Part shown: positions 41,465-50,973 of the stretch, one piece after another | How positions within the stretch are numbered: position 1 is the stretch's first letter | Layout: the number at the start of each line of letters is the position of its first letter | Program-made: the position numbers and the translations under genes | The notes under the pieces: generated by a model | What the model saw: only the letters and a program-made list of their open reading frames with translations | Database searches by the model: none | Told to the model about the DNA's origin: nothing | From: Pseudomonas cavernae | GTDB taxonomy: Bacteria > Pseudomonadota > Gammaproteobacteria > Pseudomonadales > Pseudomonadaceae | DNA length: 64,000 nt | Assembly: GCF_003595175.1 (NCBI RefSeq) | Contig: NZ_CP032419.1 | Location: 2,294,001 to 2,358,000 of the forward strand | Direction of reading: 5' to 3'

Positions 41465-42082
41465 TTACCGATGATTGACTGCCAGGATCCCGGCGTAAGC
41501 CATACGGGGTGCAGGTTTGGTTTTGCTTCTGGAAGTTTTCCAATCAATCAGCAGAAGCATCATGGCGAAGCCCGCGGCAATCAGCAGCGGATAGGCAATC
41601 AAGAGTTCTTGCAGGCTGTATTTCCACGCCAGCGGTCGGCCAACGCCCAGCATGGCGGCGTACAACCAGGACACGCCGGAAACGGTGCCGGCGAAAACGG
41701 CCAGGGTACGCGCGTTGGCTTCCAGCTTGAGAATGCAGCCGGCCTTGGTCATGGCGGGCATGACGACGTGGTGCAGGAGGAAACCATTGATGGTCAGCAG
41801 CGCCACGATAAGGATCTTGGCTTGCAGTTTGGGGTTGAGGAAGTATTCCTCGCCCTTGATCGATGCATCCAGGCCAATAATCATCAGGCCGGTGATCCAC
41901 AGGGCGGCAAGTGCGATCAATACGGTGTTTTTGAGTTGGACAAGGTGGTGAGGATCCTGCTGGGAAGTGTCACCGGTGATTAATCTTTTTATCATCGCGG
42001 AGTCGCTGACGATAACCATTCCGATGGCTACACAGCAGGCGATAAGATGTGCGTATACGATTGCCAAGCGCAATAGCTCCAT
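41465..42082 (-). CDS. hypothetical membrane protein (205 aa)
   Basis: Five or six hydrophobic helices are visible (VYAHLIACCVAIGMVIV, VLIALAALWITGLMII, ILIVALLTINGFLLHHVV, AGTVSGVSWLYAAMLGV, LIAYPLLIAAGFAMMLLLI). His residues at helix ends (YAHLIACC, GFLLHHVV) recall heme- or copper-binding membrane proteins, but I cannot name a family. The ATG at 42082 follows AAGGAACC. The region 41194-41464 upstream of the lyase is AT-rich and shows no gene. Confidence 0.7.
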   Translation of the reverse strand: MELLRLAIVYAHLIACCVAIGMVIVSDSAMIKRLITGDTSQQDPHHLVQLKNTVLIALAALWITGLMIIGLDASIKGEEYFLNPKLQAKILIVALLTINGFLLHHVVMPAMTKAGCILKLEANARTLAVFAGTVSGVSWLYAAMLGVGRPLAWKYSLQELLIAYPLLIAAGFAMMLLLIDWKTSRSKTKPAPRMAYAGILAVNHR

Positions 42083-42569
42083 GGTTCCTTCCTGCTTGAG
42101 CAGGGAAGTAAAGAACAAATAAATTTCCATGGGGTTATACCTCTTGTTGTAACGGTTGATTATTGAGTCGACGCTTATGCGTCGTTGTCGGGGTGCTACT
42201 CCAGCGCCTCAGTAATTTTCATTTTTCCGCCCAATTTGCGGAGTCTTGTAATTATGTGTGGTTGGGCTTGTCCTTTTCCCAGGCAAAAGATGCCTACGCA
42301 CATGACTCGTGCTAGAAGCAATATTTCTCCTTGGGTGTACCGGATGCCCAAAAGCACGAGGCCGACGCTCTGTGTTCAGACATGGTGTGAGAACAAGGAT
42401 ACGCGATTTTGTTCCGACTTTGGTCGTAATGGCGGAGTGAAAGCCGACGAGCGGCAAATTCCGTGCCAGCCGCGGCAAGCCGCCGAAATAGCGGTATGCC
42501 GCGAGGCAGATGGGTTGCGAGTGAAAATTCTGATCAGGCAGTCAAGACCTTGCGTCAATAATATGACTG
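42083..42569. other. intergenic region, nothing recognised
   Basis: About 490 bp between two minus-strand genes. It is less GC-rich than its surroundings. I see no conserved protein, RNA gene, repeat or clear promoter in it. Confidence 0.5.
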
Positions 42570-43814
42570 TCAGTTTTCGGTGTTTTTGCTCTCAGTTCGC
42601 ATTGCGATCGGAGCATCCAGCAAGCCATTGGCACGGAACATATTCTTAATTCCGCGCACGGCCTGGCGAATGCGTTCCTGGTTTTCGATCAGGGCGAAGC
42701 GCACATGGTCATCGCCATAGTCGCCGAAACCGATCCCTGGCGAGACGCAGACTTTGGCCTCGGCCAGCAGCTTCTTGGCGAACTCCAGCGAGCCGAGTTG
42801 GACATAAGGCTCGGGGATCTTGGCCCAGACGTACATCGAGGCCTTCGGGTTTTCGACCATCCAGCCCAGCTCATGCAGACCCTTGACCAGCACGTTGCGG
42901 CGCTGGCGGTACTGCTCGGCGATATCCCGTACGCATTGCTGGTCGCCTTCCAGTGCGGCAATAGCGGCCACCTGCAGTGGGGTGAAGGTGCCGTAGTCGT
43001 GGTAGCTCTTGATCCGTGCCAGGGCGCTGACCAGTTCCGGATTGCCAACCATGAAGCCGATCCGCCAGCCGGCCATGTTGTAGCTCTTCGACAGGGTGAA
43101 GAACTCCACGGCGATGTCCTTGGCGCCCGGCACCTGCATGATCGACGGGGCTTTCCAGCCGTCGTAGACGATATCGGCGTAAGCCAAATCGTGGATCACC
43201 AGCACGTCGTACTGCTTGGCCAGAGCCACCACGCGCTCGAAGAAATCCAGCTCGACGCACTGGGCGGTGGGGTTGGAGGGAAAGCCGAGGATCATCATCT
43301 TCGGCTTTGGGATGCTCTCGCGGATCGCTCGTTCCAGCTCATTGAAGAAGTCCACGCCGGGCACCAGCGGTACCGAGCGCACCTGGGCGCCGGCGATTAC
43401 CGCGCCATAGATGTGGATCGGGTAACTGGGGTTGGGCACCAGCACGGTGTCACCGTGATCGAGAGTGGCCAGCATCAGGTGCGCCAGGCCTTCCTTGGAG
43501 CCGATGGTGACGATCGCTTCGCTTTCCGGGTCGATCTCCACCTCGTAGCGCTCGGCGTACCAGCGCGAAATGGCGCGACGCAGGCGTGGGATGCCGCGGG
43601 AGGTGGAGTAGCCGTGGGTGTCTTCGCGTTGAGCGACCTGCACCAGCTTCTCGACGATGTGAGGCGGGGTGGCACCGTCGGGGTTGCCCATGCTGAGGTC
43701 GATGATGTCCTCGCCGCGGCGGCGGGCGGCCATCTTCAGTTCGGCGGTGATGTTGAAAACGTAGGGGGGGAGACGATCGATGCGCGCAAAGCGACGCGAA
43801 GCTTGTTCAGCCAT
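42570..43814 (-). CDS. alaC: AlaC-type alanine/valine aminotransferase
   Basis: This 414-residue class I PLP-dependent aminotransferase closely resembles glutamate-pyruvate aminotransferase AlaC. It has the N-terminal [39 protein letters not shown], the Asn and Tyr cofactor contacts ([22 protein letters not shown]), and the PLP Lys in [20 protein letters not shown] (about residue 243). The ATG at 43814 follows GAGGAAAGC. It sits just downstream of nasT but is separated by 116 bp and probably has its own promoter. Confidence 0.88.
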   Translation of the reverse strand: MAEQASRRFARIDRLPPYVFNITAELKMAARRRGEDIIDLSMGNPDGATPPHIVEKLVQVAQREDTHGYSTSRGIPRLRRAISRWYAERYEVEIDPESEAIVTIGSKEGLAHLMLATLDHGDTVLVPNPSYPIHIYGAVIAGAQVRSVPLVPGVDFFNELERAIRESIPKPKMMILGFPSNPTAQCVELDFFERVVALAKQYDVLVIHDLAYADIVYDGWKAPSIMQVPGAKDIAVEFFTLSKSYNMAGWRIGFMVGNPELVSALARIKSYHDYGTFTPLQVAAIAALEGDQQCVRDIAEQYRQRRNVLVKGLHELGWMVENPKASMYVWAKIPEPYVQLGSLEFAKKLLAEAKVCVSPGIGFGDYGDDHVRFALIENQERIRQAVRGIKNMFRANGLLDAPIAMRTESKNTEN

Positions 43815-43930
43815 GCTTTCCTCGGAAACGTAAGCGCCCGGAACCGTCCGAGCGACGTCGGCCACTGCGGTGGCCTGCGGCGAAGATAAGCGGGCGCGAG
43901 GGCGACTGTCGAGGAGTTTGTCGGCCCGCG

Positions 43931-44509
43931 TCAGGGGCCGAGCAATTCGCTCATGGCGATAATCTGTTCGGCGACCTGGATCAGCTTCTGCTGACGGCTC
44001 ATGGCCTGGCGGCGCATCAGGGTGTAGGCCTCTTCCTCGTTGCAGTTTTTCATCTTCATCAGGATGCCTTTGGCCTGCTCGATGCGCTTGCGTTCGGCCA
44101 GCTGCGCTTCGCGTGCCTGCAGTTGTGCGCGCAGCGCCTGATCGCTCTCGAAGCGCAGCATGGCAACATCGAGGATCGGCTTCAGGCGCTGCGCCTGGAT
44201 GCCTTCGACGATGTAGGCGCTGACCCCGGCCTGGATGGCCTGGCGCATCACGCTGGGGTCCTGCTCGTCGGTGAATAGCACGATGGGCCGTGGCTGGTCG
44301 CGGCTGACCAGCACCACCTGTTCCATCACGTCGCGGCCGGGAGATTCGCTGTCGATCAGCACGACGTCGGGACGTATCGCCTCGACTCGTGCCGGCAAAT
44401 CGATGGTCAGCCCCGATTCGTCGATCACCTCGAAGCCGGCCTCAATCAGCGCGGCTTTCAGGCGGCCAACCTTCTTTTGGGTGTCGTTGATCAGGAGAAT
44501 TCGCAGCAT
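43931..44509 (-). CDS. nasT: nitrate-responsive antiterminator NasT (receiver-ANTAR)
   Basis: NasT binds paired hexaloop hairpins in leader RNA and prevents transcription termination of nitrate assimilation genes. The 192-residue protein has an N-terminal receiver-like domain ([30 protein letters not shown]) and a coiled-coil linker ([20 protein letters not shown]). The C-terminal ANTAR domain reads [20 protein letters not shown] and [20 protein letters not shown]. The ATG at 44509 is the conserved start, 20 bp after the nasS stop. Without nitrate it is held by NasS. Confidence 0.95.
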   Translation of the reverse strand: MLRILLINDTQKKVGRLKAALIEAGFEVIDESGLTIDLPARVEAIRPDVVLIDSESPGRDVMEQVVLVSRDQPRPIVLFTDEQDPSVMRQAIQAGVSAYIVEGIQAQRLKPILDVAMLRFESDQALRAQLQAREAQLAERKRIEQAKGILMKMKNCNEEEAYTLMRRQAMSRQQKLIQVAEQIIAMSELLGP

Positions 44510-44529
44510 GGGTGGGTTCCTCCTCGACA

Positions 44530-45747
44530 TCACAGCGCGGCTGTCCGGGTGTGGTCACTCAGGGCGTGCAGGGCGAAGCTGCGCGCATAGCCGGCCGGGT
44601 CGCTGCCATCCCAGATTTTACCGTCGATCAGCGTTGAGCGGCGCATCGGCTCGGCCGGCACGTCGATGCCGAGGGCACTGGCAGCTTGCTGGTATAGCTC
44701 GATCTGCTGAACCTGCCGGACCACGGCGAGGTAATCGGGATCGCTGCGCAGCAGGCCCCAGCGGCGGAACTGGGTCATGAACCACATGGCATCGGACAGG
44801 TAGGGCATGTTCACCGCGCCCTCGGCGAAGAAGCGCAAGGGGTGCTGGTCCTCCCAACTGTTGCCCAGGCCATCCTGGTAATGACCGAGAAAGCGTGGCT
44901 CGATGGCCGACAGCGGGGCGCCGATGTAGTCGTCACCGCTGATTAGCTGGGCGGTGCTGCGCTTGTTGTCCAGGCTGGCTTCGATGAAGCGGCTCGCTTC
45001 CAGCAGTGCCATGGTCAGCGCGCGGGCGGTATTCGGGTGGCTGTCGACGAATTCGCGGGTGACGCCGAGCACCTTCTCCGGATGGTCGGCCCAGATCATC
45101 TGGCTGGTGGCGAGGGTGAAGCCCTGGCCTTCCTCGACCGCCAGCGCCCCCCAGGGGCCACCGGCACAGAAACCGTCGATGCGCCCGGCCTTGAGGTGAG
45201 CAACCATTTGCGCAGGCGGCACGACCACGCTGTGCACGTCTTCAAGCGGGTGAATGCCCTGGCTGGCCAGCCAATAGTTGAGCCACATGGCGTGGGTGCC
45301 GGTGGGGAATGTCTGGGCGAAGGTCAGTTTTGCACTGTTTTGGAGCGCTCGCGTGAGCAGTGCTTCGGCGCTGGTCACGCCCGAGCGCTTGAGCGGTTCG
45401 GAGAGGTTGATCGCCTGGCCGTTCTGGCACAGTCCCATCAGAATGGCCATCTCGGTGGCATTGCCGCCAATGCCCAGGTGGATGCCATAGACCTGGCCAT
45501 ACAGCATCTGCGCGGCATCCAGCTCGCCACTCAGCAGTTTGTCGCGCAGGGTGGCCCAGGAGCCCTGGCGATGCAGATTGAGCGTTAGTCCGTAGGGCTG
45601 GGCAAAGCCCTGGGTCGCCGCCACGATCAGCGAGGCCGAGTCGGTCAGCGGCATGAAGCCGAGATCGAGGACGCTTTTTTCCGGTGCATCGCTGCCGGCT
45701 ACCCAGGCCAGGTGGTCCGCGCGGGTGTCGGTTTTATTTGCTGTCAT
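44530..45747 (-). CDS. nasS: nitrate sensor NasS (NrtA-like, cytoplasmic)
   Basis: NasS is a nitrate/nitrite-binding protein that sequesters NasT until nitrate binds. The 405-residue protein has the NrtA/CmpA-type periplasmic-binding fold (LDLGFMPLTDSASLIVAATQ, GSWATLRDKLLSGELDAAQM, GTHAMWLNYWLASQGI, GRIDGFCAGGPWGALAVEEG). It has no signal peptide, which fits its cytoplasmic sensing role. The ATG at 45747 is chosen after GGAACGAAGC; the frame is open further up. It forms an operon with nasT and controls the leaders at 32631-32686 and 39777-39818. Confidence 0.94.
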   Translation of the reverse strand: MTANKTDTRADHLAWVAGSDAPEKSVLDLGFMPLTDSASLIVAATQGFAQPYGLTLNLHRQGSWATLRDKLLSGELDAAQMLYGQVYGIHLGIGGNATEMAILMGLCQNGQAINLSEPLKRSGVTSAEALLTRALQNSAKLTFAQTFPTGTHAMWLNYWLASQGIHPLEDVHSVVVPPAQMVAHLKAGRIDGFCAGGPWGALAVEEGQGFTLATSQMIWADHPEKVLGVTREFVDSHPNTARALTMALLEASRFIEASLDNKRSTAQLISGDDYIGAPLSAIEPRFLGHYQDGLGNSWEDQHPLRFFAEGAVNMPYLSDAMWFMTQFRRWGLLRSDPDYLAVVRQVQQIELYQQAASALGIDVPAEPMRRSTLIDGKIWDGSDPAGYARSFALHALSDHTRTAAL

Positions 45748-45903
45748 GCTTCGTTCCATCGCAGGGCAAAAAGGCGCCGCCCGGTCGCTGCGATCAGCCA
45801 CCGGAAACGACGCCATTGTCTATGAGGCTGCTCCGCCGTTGGAGCAGTTTGCCGATTGCGAAGCAAGCGATATGCCAGCGTCTGTGGCGTGGGGATAAAG
45901 AAA

Positions 45904-45921
45904 GCCCCGCCGAGGCGGGGC
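45904..45921 (-). terminator. terminator after the YgdR-type lipoprotein gene
   Basis: GCCCCGCC-GA-GGCGGGGC with a T-rich tail in the minus-strand transcript, 23 bp past the stop. Confidence 0.8.
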
Positions 45922-45943
45922 AAAGATTGAGGAAGGAGCTACC

Positions 45944-46153
45944 TCAACGTTCGATGATCTGTTTCACCTGGGCCTGGGGGATCTGTTGCTCGCGTCCCTC
46001 ACTGTCTTCGAAGCGGAGCATGCCGGTGTCTTCGTCGAGTTCGGGTTTATTGTCGGTGGTCAGCAGCTGGCCGTCGGTAGTGGAAATCAGGTATTCGCTG
46101 GCACAACCGCCGAGGCTGAGCAGGCAAATTGCAGCGAGAATCCAAGCCTTCAT
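45944..46153 (-). CDS. YgdI/YgdR family lipoprotein
   Basis: This 69-residue lipoprotein has a signal peptide with lipobox LSLGGCAS (Cys at about 17). The single SH3-like YgdI/YgdR domain follows (YLISTTDGQLLTTDNKPELD, EQQIPQAQVKQIIER). The function of the family is unknown. The ATG at 46153 is seven bases after AGGAGG; an upstream GTG is less likely. It is flanked by terminators on both sides, so it is monocistronic. Confidence 0.88.
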   Translation of the reverse strand: MKAWILAAICLLSLGGCASEYLISTTDGQLLTTDNKPELDEDTGMLRFEDSEGREQQIPQAQVKQIIER

Positions 46154-46237
46154 GTGCACCTCCTATGATCCGTCGGTAGGCCTTAATTGGAAGGTAGTCA
46201 CTGTTGGCCCGTCTGCAAGAGCCGGCTAGAAAGAAAA

Positions 46238-46258
46238 AGCCCCGCACTAGGCGGGGCT
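46238..46258 (-). terminator. acnB terminator
   Basis: AGCCCCGC-ACTAG-GCGGGGCT followed by TTTTTC in the minus-strand transcript, 20 bp past the acnB stop. Confidence 0.88.
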
Positions 46259-46277
46259 CTTCTTGACGCTTTGCTCG

Positions 46278-48878
46278 TTAGGCTTGAACGACCGGGATAT
46301 TGGCGTTCGCAGCGGCTTCACGGAACTCGGCGATCTGGTCGAAGCTCAGGTAGCGGTAAACGTCGGCAGCCATGCTGTCGATGTCCTTCGCGTAGACCAT
46401 GTACTCCTCGACGGTCGGCAGCTTACCGAGGATGGAGGCAACAGCCGCCAGCTCAGCCGAGGCGAGGAACACGTTGGCGCCATCGCCCAGGCGGTTCGGG
46501 AAGTTACGAGTCGAAGTCGACACCACGGTGGAGTTGGCAGCCACGCGCGCCTGGTTACCCATGCACAGCGAGCAGCCCGGCATTTCCATGCGCGCGCCGG
46601 CTTTGCCGTAGATGCCGTAGTAGCCTTCCTCGGTCAGCTGGTGGGCGTCCATCTTGGTCGGCGGCGACAGCCACAGACGAGTCGGGATGCCACCTTTGAC
46701 CTTGTCGAGCAGCTTACCGGCAGCGCGGAAGTGACCGATGTTGGTCATGCAGGAACCGATGAACACTTCGTCGATCTTCTGACCTTGGACGCTGGACAGC
46801 AGGCGCGCATCGTCCGGATCGTTCGGAGCGCAGAGCACAGGCTCTTTCACTTCGTTCAGATCGATCTCGATGATCTCGGCGTACTCGGCGTCCTTGTCGG
46901 CTTCCAACAGTTGCGGATTGGCCAGCCAGGCTTCCATCGCTTGGGCGCGACGTTCCATGGTGCGCGCATCGCCGTAGCCTTCGCTGATCATCCAGCGCAG
47001 CAGGGTGATGTTGGACTGCAGGTACTCGGCGATGGCCTTTTCCGGCAGCTTGATGGTGCAACCAGCGGCGGAACGCTCGGCCGAGGCGTCGGACAGCTCG
47101 AACGCTTGTTCGACGGTCAGCTCGTCCAGCCCTTCGATCTCGAGGATGCGGCCGGAGAAGGCGTTCTTCTTGCCTTTCTTCTCGACGGTCAGCAGGCCCT
47201 TCTGGATGGCGTAGTAAGGGATGGCATGCACCAGGTCGCGCAGGGTGATCCCCGGCTGCATTTTGCCCTTGAAGCGCACCAGCACGGATTCCGGCATGTC
47301 CAGCGGCATCACGCCAGTCGCGGCGGCGAAGGCGACCAGGCCGGAGCCGGCCGGGAAGGAGATGCCGATCGGGAAACGGGTGTGCGAGTCGCCACCGGTG
47401 CCGACGGTATCCGGCAGCAGCATGCGGTTCAGCCAGCTGTGGATGATGCCGTCGCCCGGACGCAGGGACACGCCGCCACGGGTGCGGATGAAGTCCGGCA
47501 GGGTGTGGTGGGTGTTGACGTCGATCGGCTTCGGATAGGCCGCAGTGTGGCAGAAGGACTGCATCACCAGGTCGGCGGAGAAGCCCAGGCAAGCCAGGTC
47601 TTTCAGCTCGTCGCGGGTCATCGGGCCAGTGGTGTCCTGGGAGCCGACGGTGGTCATCTTCGGCTCGCAGTAGGTGCCCGGACGCACGCCGGCTACGCCG
47701 CACGCCTTGCCGACCATCTTCTGTGCCAGGGTGAAGCCCTTGCCGCTGTCAGCCGGCTGTTCCGGCTTCTTGAACAGATCGGAGGAGGGCAGGCCCAGTT
47801 CGGCACGGGCCTTCTCGGTCAGGCCGCGGCCGACGATCAGCGGGATACGGCCGCCAGCGCGGACTTCGTCGAGCAGCACCGGAGTCTTCAGCTCGAAGGT
47901 GGTGATGACCTCTTCGCTGCCGTGCTTGCACACCTTGCCAGCGTACGGATAGACGTCGATCACGTCGCCCATGTTCAGGTTGGCAACGTCGAATTCGATC
48001 GGCAGGGCGCCGGCGTCTTCCATGGTGTTGTAGAAGATCGGAGCAATCTTGTTGCCGAAGCAGAAGCCGCCGGCGCGCTTGTTCGGCACGTAGGGTACGT
48101 CATCGCCGAAGAACCACAGCACCGAGTTGGTGGCGGATTTGCGCGAAGAACCGGTGCCGACCACGTCACCGACGTAGGCGACCGGGAAGCCCTTGGCTTT
48201 GACTTCTTCGATCTGCTTCAGCGGGCCGATGGCGCCTTGCTGCTCGGGGACGATGCCGTCGCGGGCCATTTTCAGCATGGCCAGGGCGTGCAGCGGGATG
48301 TCCGGGCGCGACCAGGCATCGGGAGCCGGCGACAGGTCATCGGTGTTGGTTTCGCCCGGGACCTTGAACACGGTCAGGCTGTACTTCTCGGCGATGGCCG
48401 GCTTGTTGGTGAACCACTCGCCATCGGCCCAGGACTTCAGCACGGCTTGGGCGTTGGCGTTGCCGTTCTTGGCGCGCTCGGCGACGTCGTGGAAGGCATC
48501 GAACATCAGCAGGGTGTGCTTCAGCTGTTTGGCGGCGGCGGCAGACAGCTCGGCGCTGTCCAGCAGCTCGACCAGGGTGGCGATGTTGTAGCCGCCCTGC
48601 ATGGTGCCCAGCAGCTCCACGGCGCGTTGCTTGTTGATCAGCGGGGAGTTGGCTTCGCCTTTGGCGATCGCGGAGAGGAAGCCGGCCTTGACGTAGGCAG
48701 CTTCGTCCACACCCGGCGGAATGCGGTTGGTGATCAGGTCGAGGAGGACGGCTTCTTCACCAGCCGGAGGATTCTTCAGCAGCTCGACCAGGCCTGCAGT
48801 TTGTTCGGCGTTCAGCGGCTGGGGGACGATACCCTGAGCGGCACGCTCTTCTACATGTTTGCGATAGGCTTCAAGCAC
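46278..48878 (-). CDS. acnB: bifunctional aconitate hydratase 2/2-methylisocitrate dehydratase
   Basis: AcnB isomerises citrate to isocitrate in the TCA cycle and also acts on 2-methylisocitrate. The 866-residue protein has the B-type N-terminal HEAT-like domain ([20 protein letters not shown]), [37 protein letters not shown], the [4Fe-4S] ligands SCMTNIGHF and [11 protein letters not shown] (C...CxxC), and [14 protein letters not shown]. The GTG at 48878 gives the conserved start and follows GAGGGTAATAACT; no ATG fits better. Apo-AcnB proteins can bind mRNA when iron is low. Confidence 0.97.
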   Translation of the reverse strand: MLEAYRKHVEERAAQGIVPQPLNAEQTAGLVELLKNPPAGEEAVLLDLITNRIPPGVDEAAYVKAGFLSAIAKGEANSPLINKQRAVELLGTMQGGYNIATLVELLDSAELSAAAAKQLKHTLLMFDAFHDVAERAKNGNANAQAVLKSWADGEWFTNKPAIAEKYSLTVFKVPGETNTDDLSPAPDAWSRPDIPLHALAMLKMARDGIVPEQQGAIGPLKQIEEVKAKGFPVAYVGDVVGTGSSRKSATNSVLWFFGDDVPYVPNKRAGGFCFGNKIAPIFYNTMEDAGALPIEFDVANLNMGDVIDVYPYAGKVCKHGSEEVITTFELKTPVLLDEVRAGGRIPLIVGRGLTEKARAELGLPSSDLFKKPEQPADSGKGFTLAQKMVGKACGVAGVRPGTYCEPKMTTVGSQDTTGPMTRDELKDLACLGFSADLVMQSFCHTAAYPKPIDVNTHHTLPDFIRTRGGVSLRPGDGIIHSWLNRMLLPDTVGTGGDSHTRFPIGISFPAGSGLVAFAAATGVMPLDMPESVLVRFKGKMQPGITLRDLVHAIPYYAIQKGLLTVEKKGKKNAFSGRILEIEGLDELTVEQAFELSDASAERSAAGCTIKLPEKAIAEYLQSNITLLRWMISEGYGDARTMERRAQAMEAWLANPQLLEADKDAEYAEIIEIDLNEVKEPVLCAPNDPDDARLLSSVQGQKIDEVFIGSCMTNIGHFRAAGKLLDKVKGGIPTRLWLSPPTKMDAHQLTEEGYYGIYGKAGARMEMPGCSLCMGNQARVAANSTVVSTSTRNFPNRLGDGANVFLASAELAAVASILGKLPTVEEYMVYAKDIDSMAADVYRYLSFDQIAEFREAAANANIPVVQA

Positions 48879-48995
48879 AGTTATTACCCTCATCAGTGGT
48901 CCCAAAGGGTGTCCGGGACGCATTCAGGGAACCGCTAAACACATCCGCGCAGCAGCTTTATGAGCTGAGAGCGATGGTTTCAGTGGCCCCATCCA

Positions 48996-49127
48996 GAAGC
49001 TGTTTTCAAAGTTTTACGCTTGCAGGAAGGGAGGGATGAGGGGTGGCGCTGGCTCGGAACTCGAAAGCCAGTGCCAACATCTTCCTGCTGGAAACAACTG
49101 TGCTCGTGACGCTTTGAAAACAGCTTC
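48996..49127. repeat. 132-bp triple-nested palindrome
   Basis: Three nested inverted repeats: outer GAAGCTGTTTTCAAAG (48996-49011) with its perfect complement (49112-49127), middle GCAGGAAG (49022-49029) with CTTCCTGC (49081-49088), inner TGGCGCTGGCT (49044-49054) with AGCCAGTGCCA (49066-49076, one G-U). It lies in the 400-bp acnB/DUF1289 divergent region. It could be a MITE-like element or a structured RNA. The promoters of acnB and the DUF1289 gene must also be in this region, but I cannot place them. Confidence 0.6.
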
Positions 49128-49276
49128 CAACGGACATCGGCGCCTAAAAGGCGGAGGGATTCTACTGGAAAGGCTCGGCAAAGTTAAGCTAAAACCCGCA
49201 TGGAAACTGGGGTGACCCTGCCTAGACAAAGGGCTAAGATGCCAGCCTGTTCCGCCTGCCTATATCCACCACCGCT

Positions 49277-49753
49277 ATGTCCAACCAGCGTATCAAGACT
49301 CCTTGCGTCGGCCTCTGTTCCACGGTGTACGGCGATCTGGTCTGCCGCGGCTGCAAGCGCTTTCATCATGAAGTGGTGAACTGGAACCTCTACAAGGAGG
49401 AGGAAAAGCGCGCGGTTTGGCGGCGTTTGGAGATTCTGCTGGTTCAGGTGATGGGGGCGAAGCTGGATGTTTTCGACGCCACACGCCTGCGTAGCCAGCT
49501 CGAGCAGCACAAGATCCGCTTCGTGCCGGAGCAATCGCCGTATTGCTGGGCCTACCAGCTGATCGCCCGCGGCGCCCGCCTGATCAGCCAGCTGGAAGCC
49601 TATGGTGTGGCCTTGTTGCCCGAGTTCCGTCATTGGGCGCTGCCGGAATTGCGTGACGCCATCGATCGCGAGTTCTTCCTGTTGTCGGAAGCGCACTACG
49701 AGCGCTATATCGCGCCGCGTTTTCTGCTCGAGGGCGTGGAAAGCCGCGTTTGA
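49277..49753 (+). CDS. DUF1289 domain-containing protein
   Basis: This 158-residue protein has an N-terminal DUF1289 domain: TPCVGLCSTVYGDLVCRGCK and RFHHEVVNWN (about residues 8-37). Its four Cys form a probable small metal or iron-sulfur site, followed by KEEEKRAVWRRLE. The rest is helical and Pseudomonas-specific. The function is unknown. The same gene flanks acnB in P. aeruginosa (PA1788). Confidence 0.88.
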   Translation: MSNQRIKTPCVGLCSTVYGDLVCRGCKRFHHEVVNWNLYKEEEKRAVWRRLEILLVQVMGAKLDVFDATRLRSQLEQHKIRFVPEQSPYCWAYQLIARGARLISQLEAYGVALLPEFRHWALPELRDAIDREFFLLSEAHYERYIAPRFLLEGVESRV

Positions 49754-49764
49754 GTCCGGCTTGC

Positions 49765-49800
49765 AGACAACAAAGCCGCCAATAGGCGGCTTTGTTGTCT
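49765..49800. terminator. bidirectional terminator between DUF1289 and universal stress genes
   Basis: A 16-bp perfect inverted repeat (AGACAACAAAGCCGCC and complement) with an AATA loop and A/T-rich outer arms lies between two convergent genes. Confidence 0.9.
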
Positions 49801-49813
49801 GTGGGGGAGGCGC

Positions 49814-50677
49814 TTAGCGCTGGGCGACCAGTTCCTCTAGGTGGGCGATGATGTCGTCCGGCTTCAACACCAGCACATCGCTTTCCAAGGTATCCAGTAC
49901 CACTTCGGCGGTATTGCCGATCAGCGCGCCGGACAGGCCGGTGCGGCCCACCGTGCCGATTACCGTGACGGCCGCGCCGAGCTTGTGAGCTGTTTGGGGA
50001 ATGAGCACGTCGGCCGGACCTTCCTCGATATGCAGCTGTTCATCGCTGAGTTCGTATTCGGCCTGGAAGCTCTTGCACTGCTCGCGGTAGCGCTCCTCGA
50101 TGGTTTCCTTGAGCTGGAATACCGGGTCGGCCGCCGACAGCATTGGTGACGGATGGGCGGCGATGACGTGCAGATCGGCCTTGGCCAGGGCGGCGATTTC
50201 ATAGGCGTGGCTGATGATGCTGGCATGCAGGGTGCGGTGCTCGCTGTCGGCATTGCCGACGTCGACGGCGGCGAGAATGGTGCCGCCCGCCCAGGGCTTG
50301 TCGGTTTTTACCATCAGCACCGGGCAGGGGCAAAAGCGCAGGATCTTCCAATCGTCCGGGGTGAGCAGGGCCTTTTTCACCGGGCTGTCCGGCAGGTGAC
50401 GCTTGACCACCAGCCCGCAGCCTTCGGCCTGCTGAATGGCGATGATGGTTTGATGCAGGCTTTCATGCCAGGCCTGCTGGCTGGAGACGCTGTGGCCCTC
50501 CTGCTGCAGCGAAGCGCTCAAGCTATCGAGGAAGACGGAATGATCGTTCTTCTTGTCACAGATCAGCAGGTGCAGGTGCGATTGTGTGACGCTGGAGATG
50601 AGCTTGGCGCGTTTGAGTGCCAGGCCCTCTGGCTGATCGGCTTCCATCACTACCAGGATGCTGCGAATGGCTTGCAT
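49814..50677 (-). CDS. universal stress protein (tandem Usp domains)
   Basis: This 287-residue protein is built of two Usp domains (about 1-145 and 150-285). The second carries a clear nucleotide-binding-type loop: VTVIGTVGRTGLSGALIGNT and AEVVLD. Tandem-Usp proteins of this kind (UspE-like) support survival under anaerobic or stationary-phase stress. A perfect Anr box lies 65-78 bp upstream of the start. The P. aeruginosa gene at this position (PA1789) is known to be Anr-dependent. Confidence 0.92.
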   Translation of the reverse strand: MQAIRSILVVMEADQPEGLALKRAKLISSVTQSHLHLLICDKKNDHSVFLDSLSASLQQEGHSVSSQQAWHESLHQTIIAIQQAEGCGLVVKRHLPDSPVKKALLTPDDWKILRFCPCPVLMVKTDKPWAGGTILAAVDVGNADSEHRTLHASIISHAYEIAALAKADLHVIAAHPSPMLSAADPVFQLKETIEERYREQCKSFQAEYELSDEQLHIEEGPADVLIPQTAHKLGAAVTVIGTVGRTGLSGALIGNTAEVVLDTLESDVLVLKPDDIIAHLEELVAQR

Positions 50678-50741
50678 GGTCGTCTCCCTGAAATCTGCTT
50701 ATGCCTTTTACTACTGTAATAGCCGTCAGGTTCTCGCCTTG

Positions 50742-50755
50742 TTGATCTAAATCAA
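50742..50755 (-). promoter_or_regulatory. Anr/Fnr box upstream of the universal stress gene
   Basis: TTGATCTAAATCAA is a perfect match to the Anr/Fnr palindrome TTGAT-N4-ATCAA. Its centre lies about 71 bp upstream of the ATG at 50677. With activation from -41.5 this gives a transcript start near 50707 and a leader of about 30 bases. Confidence 0.88.
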
Positions 50756-50973
50756 CTGCCCGGCTGGCCGTCCTGACCCGCATTCGTATAATGGCCCGCC
50801 CCGAACCCATCTGCCAGCGCCGCTAGGGCGCCTTCGTGAGCCCATGCAACTGCTTCCAGAAATCACCCCTTATTTACTTTGCCCGACGTCAGGCGCCTGG
50901 GCTACTCAGGCCTTGTTACACCAGTGCCTGCTAATGATCTGCCATACCTGTCCACGAACTGCAGGAGGCGGTC

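Noticed and set aside
46263..48938. An 891-codon open frame antisense to acnB
   Set aside because: Composition is His/Val/Gly/Asp-rich as expected for the complement of a GC-rich gene. acnB on the minus strand is certain.
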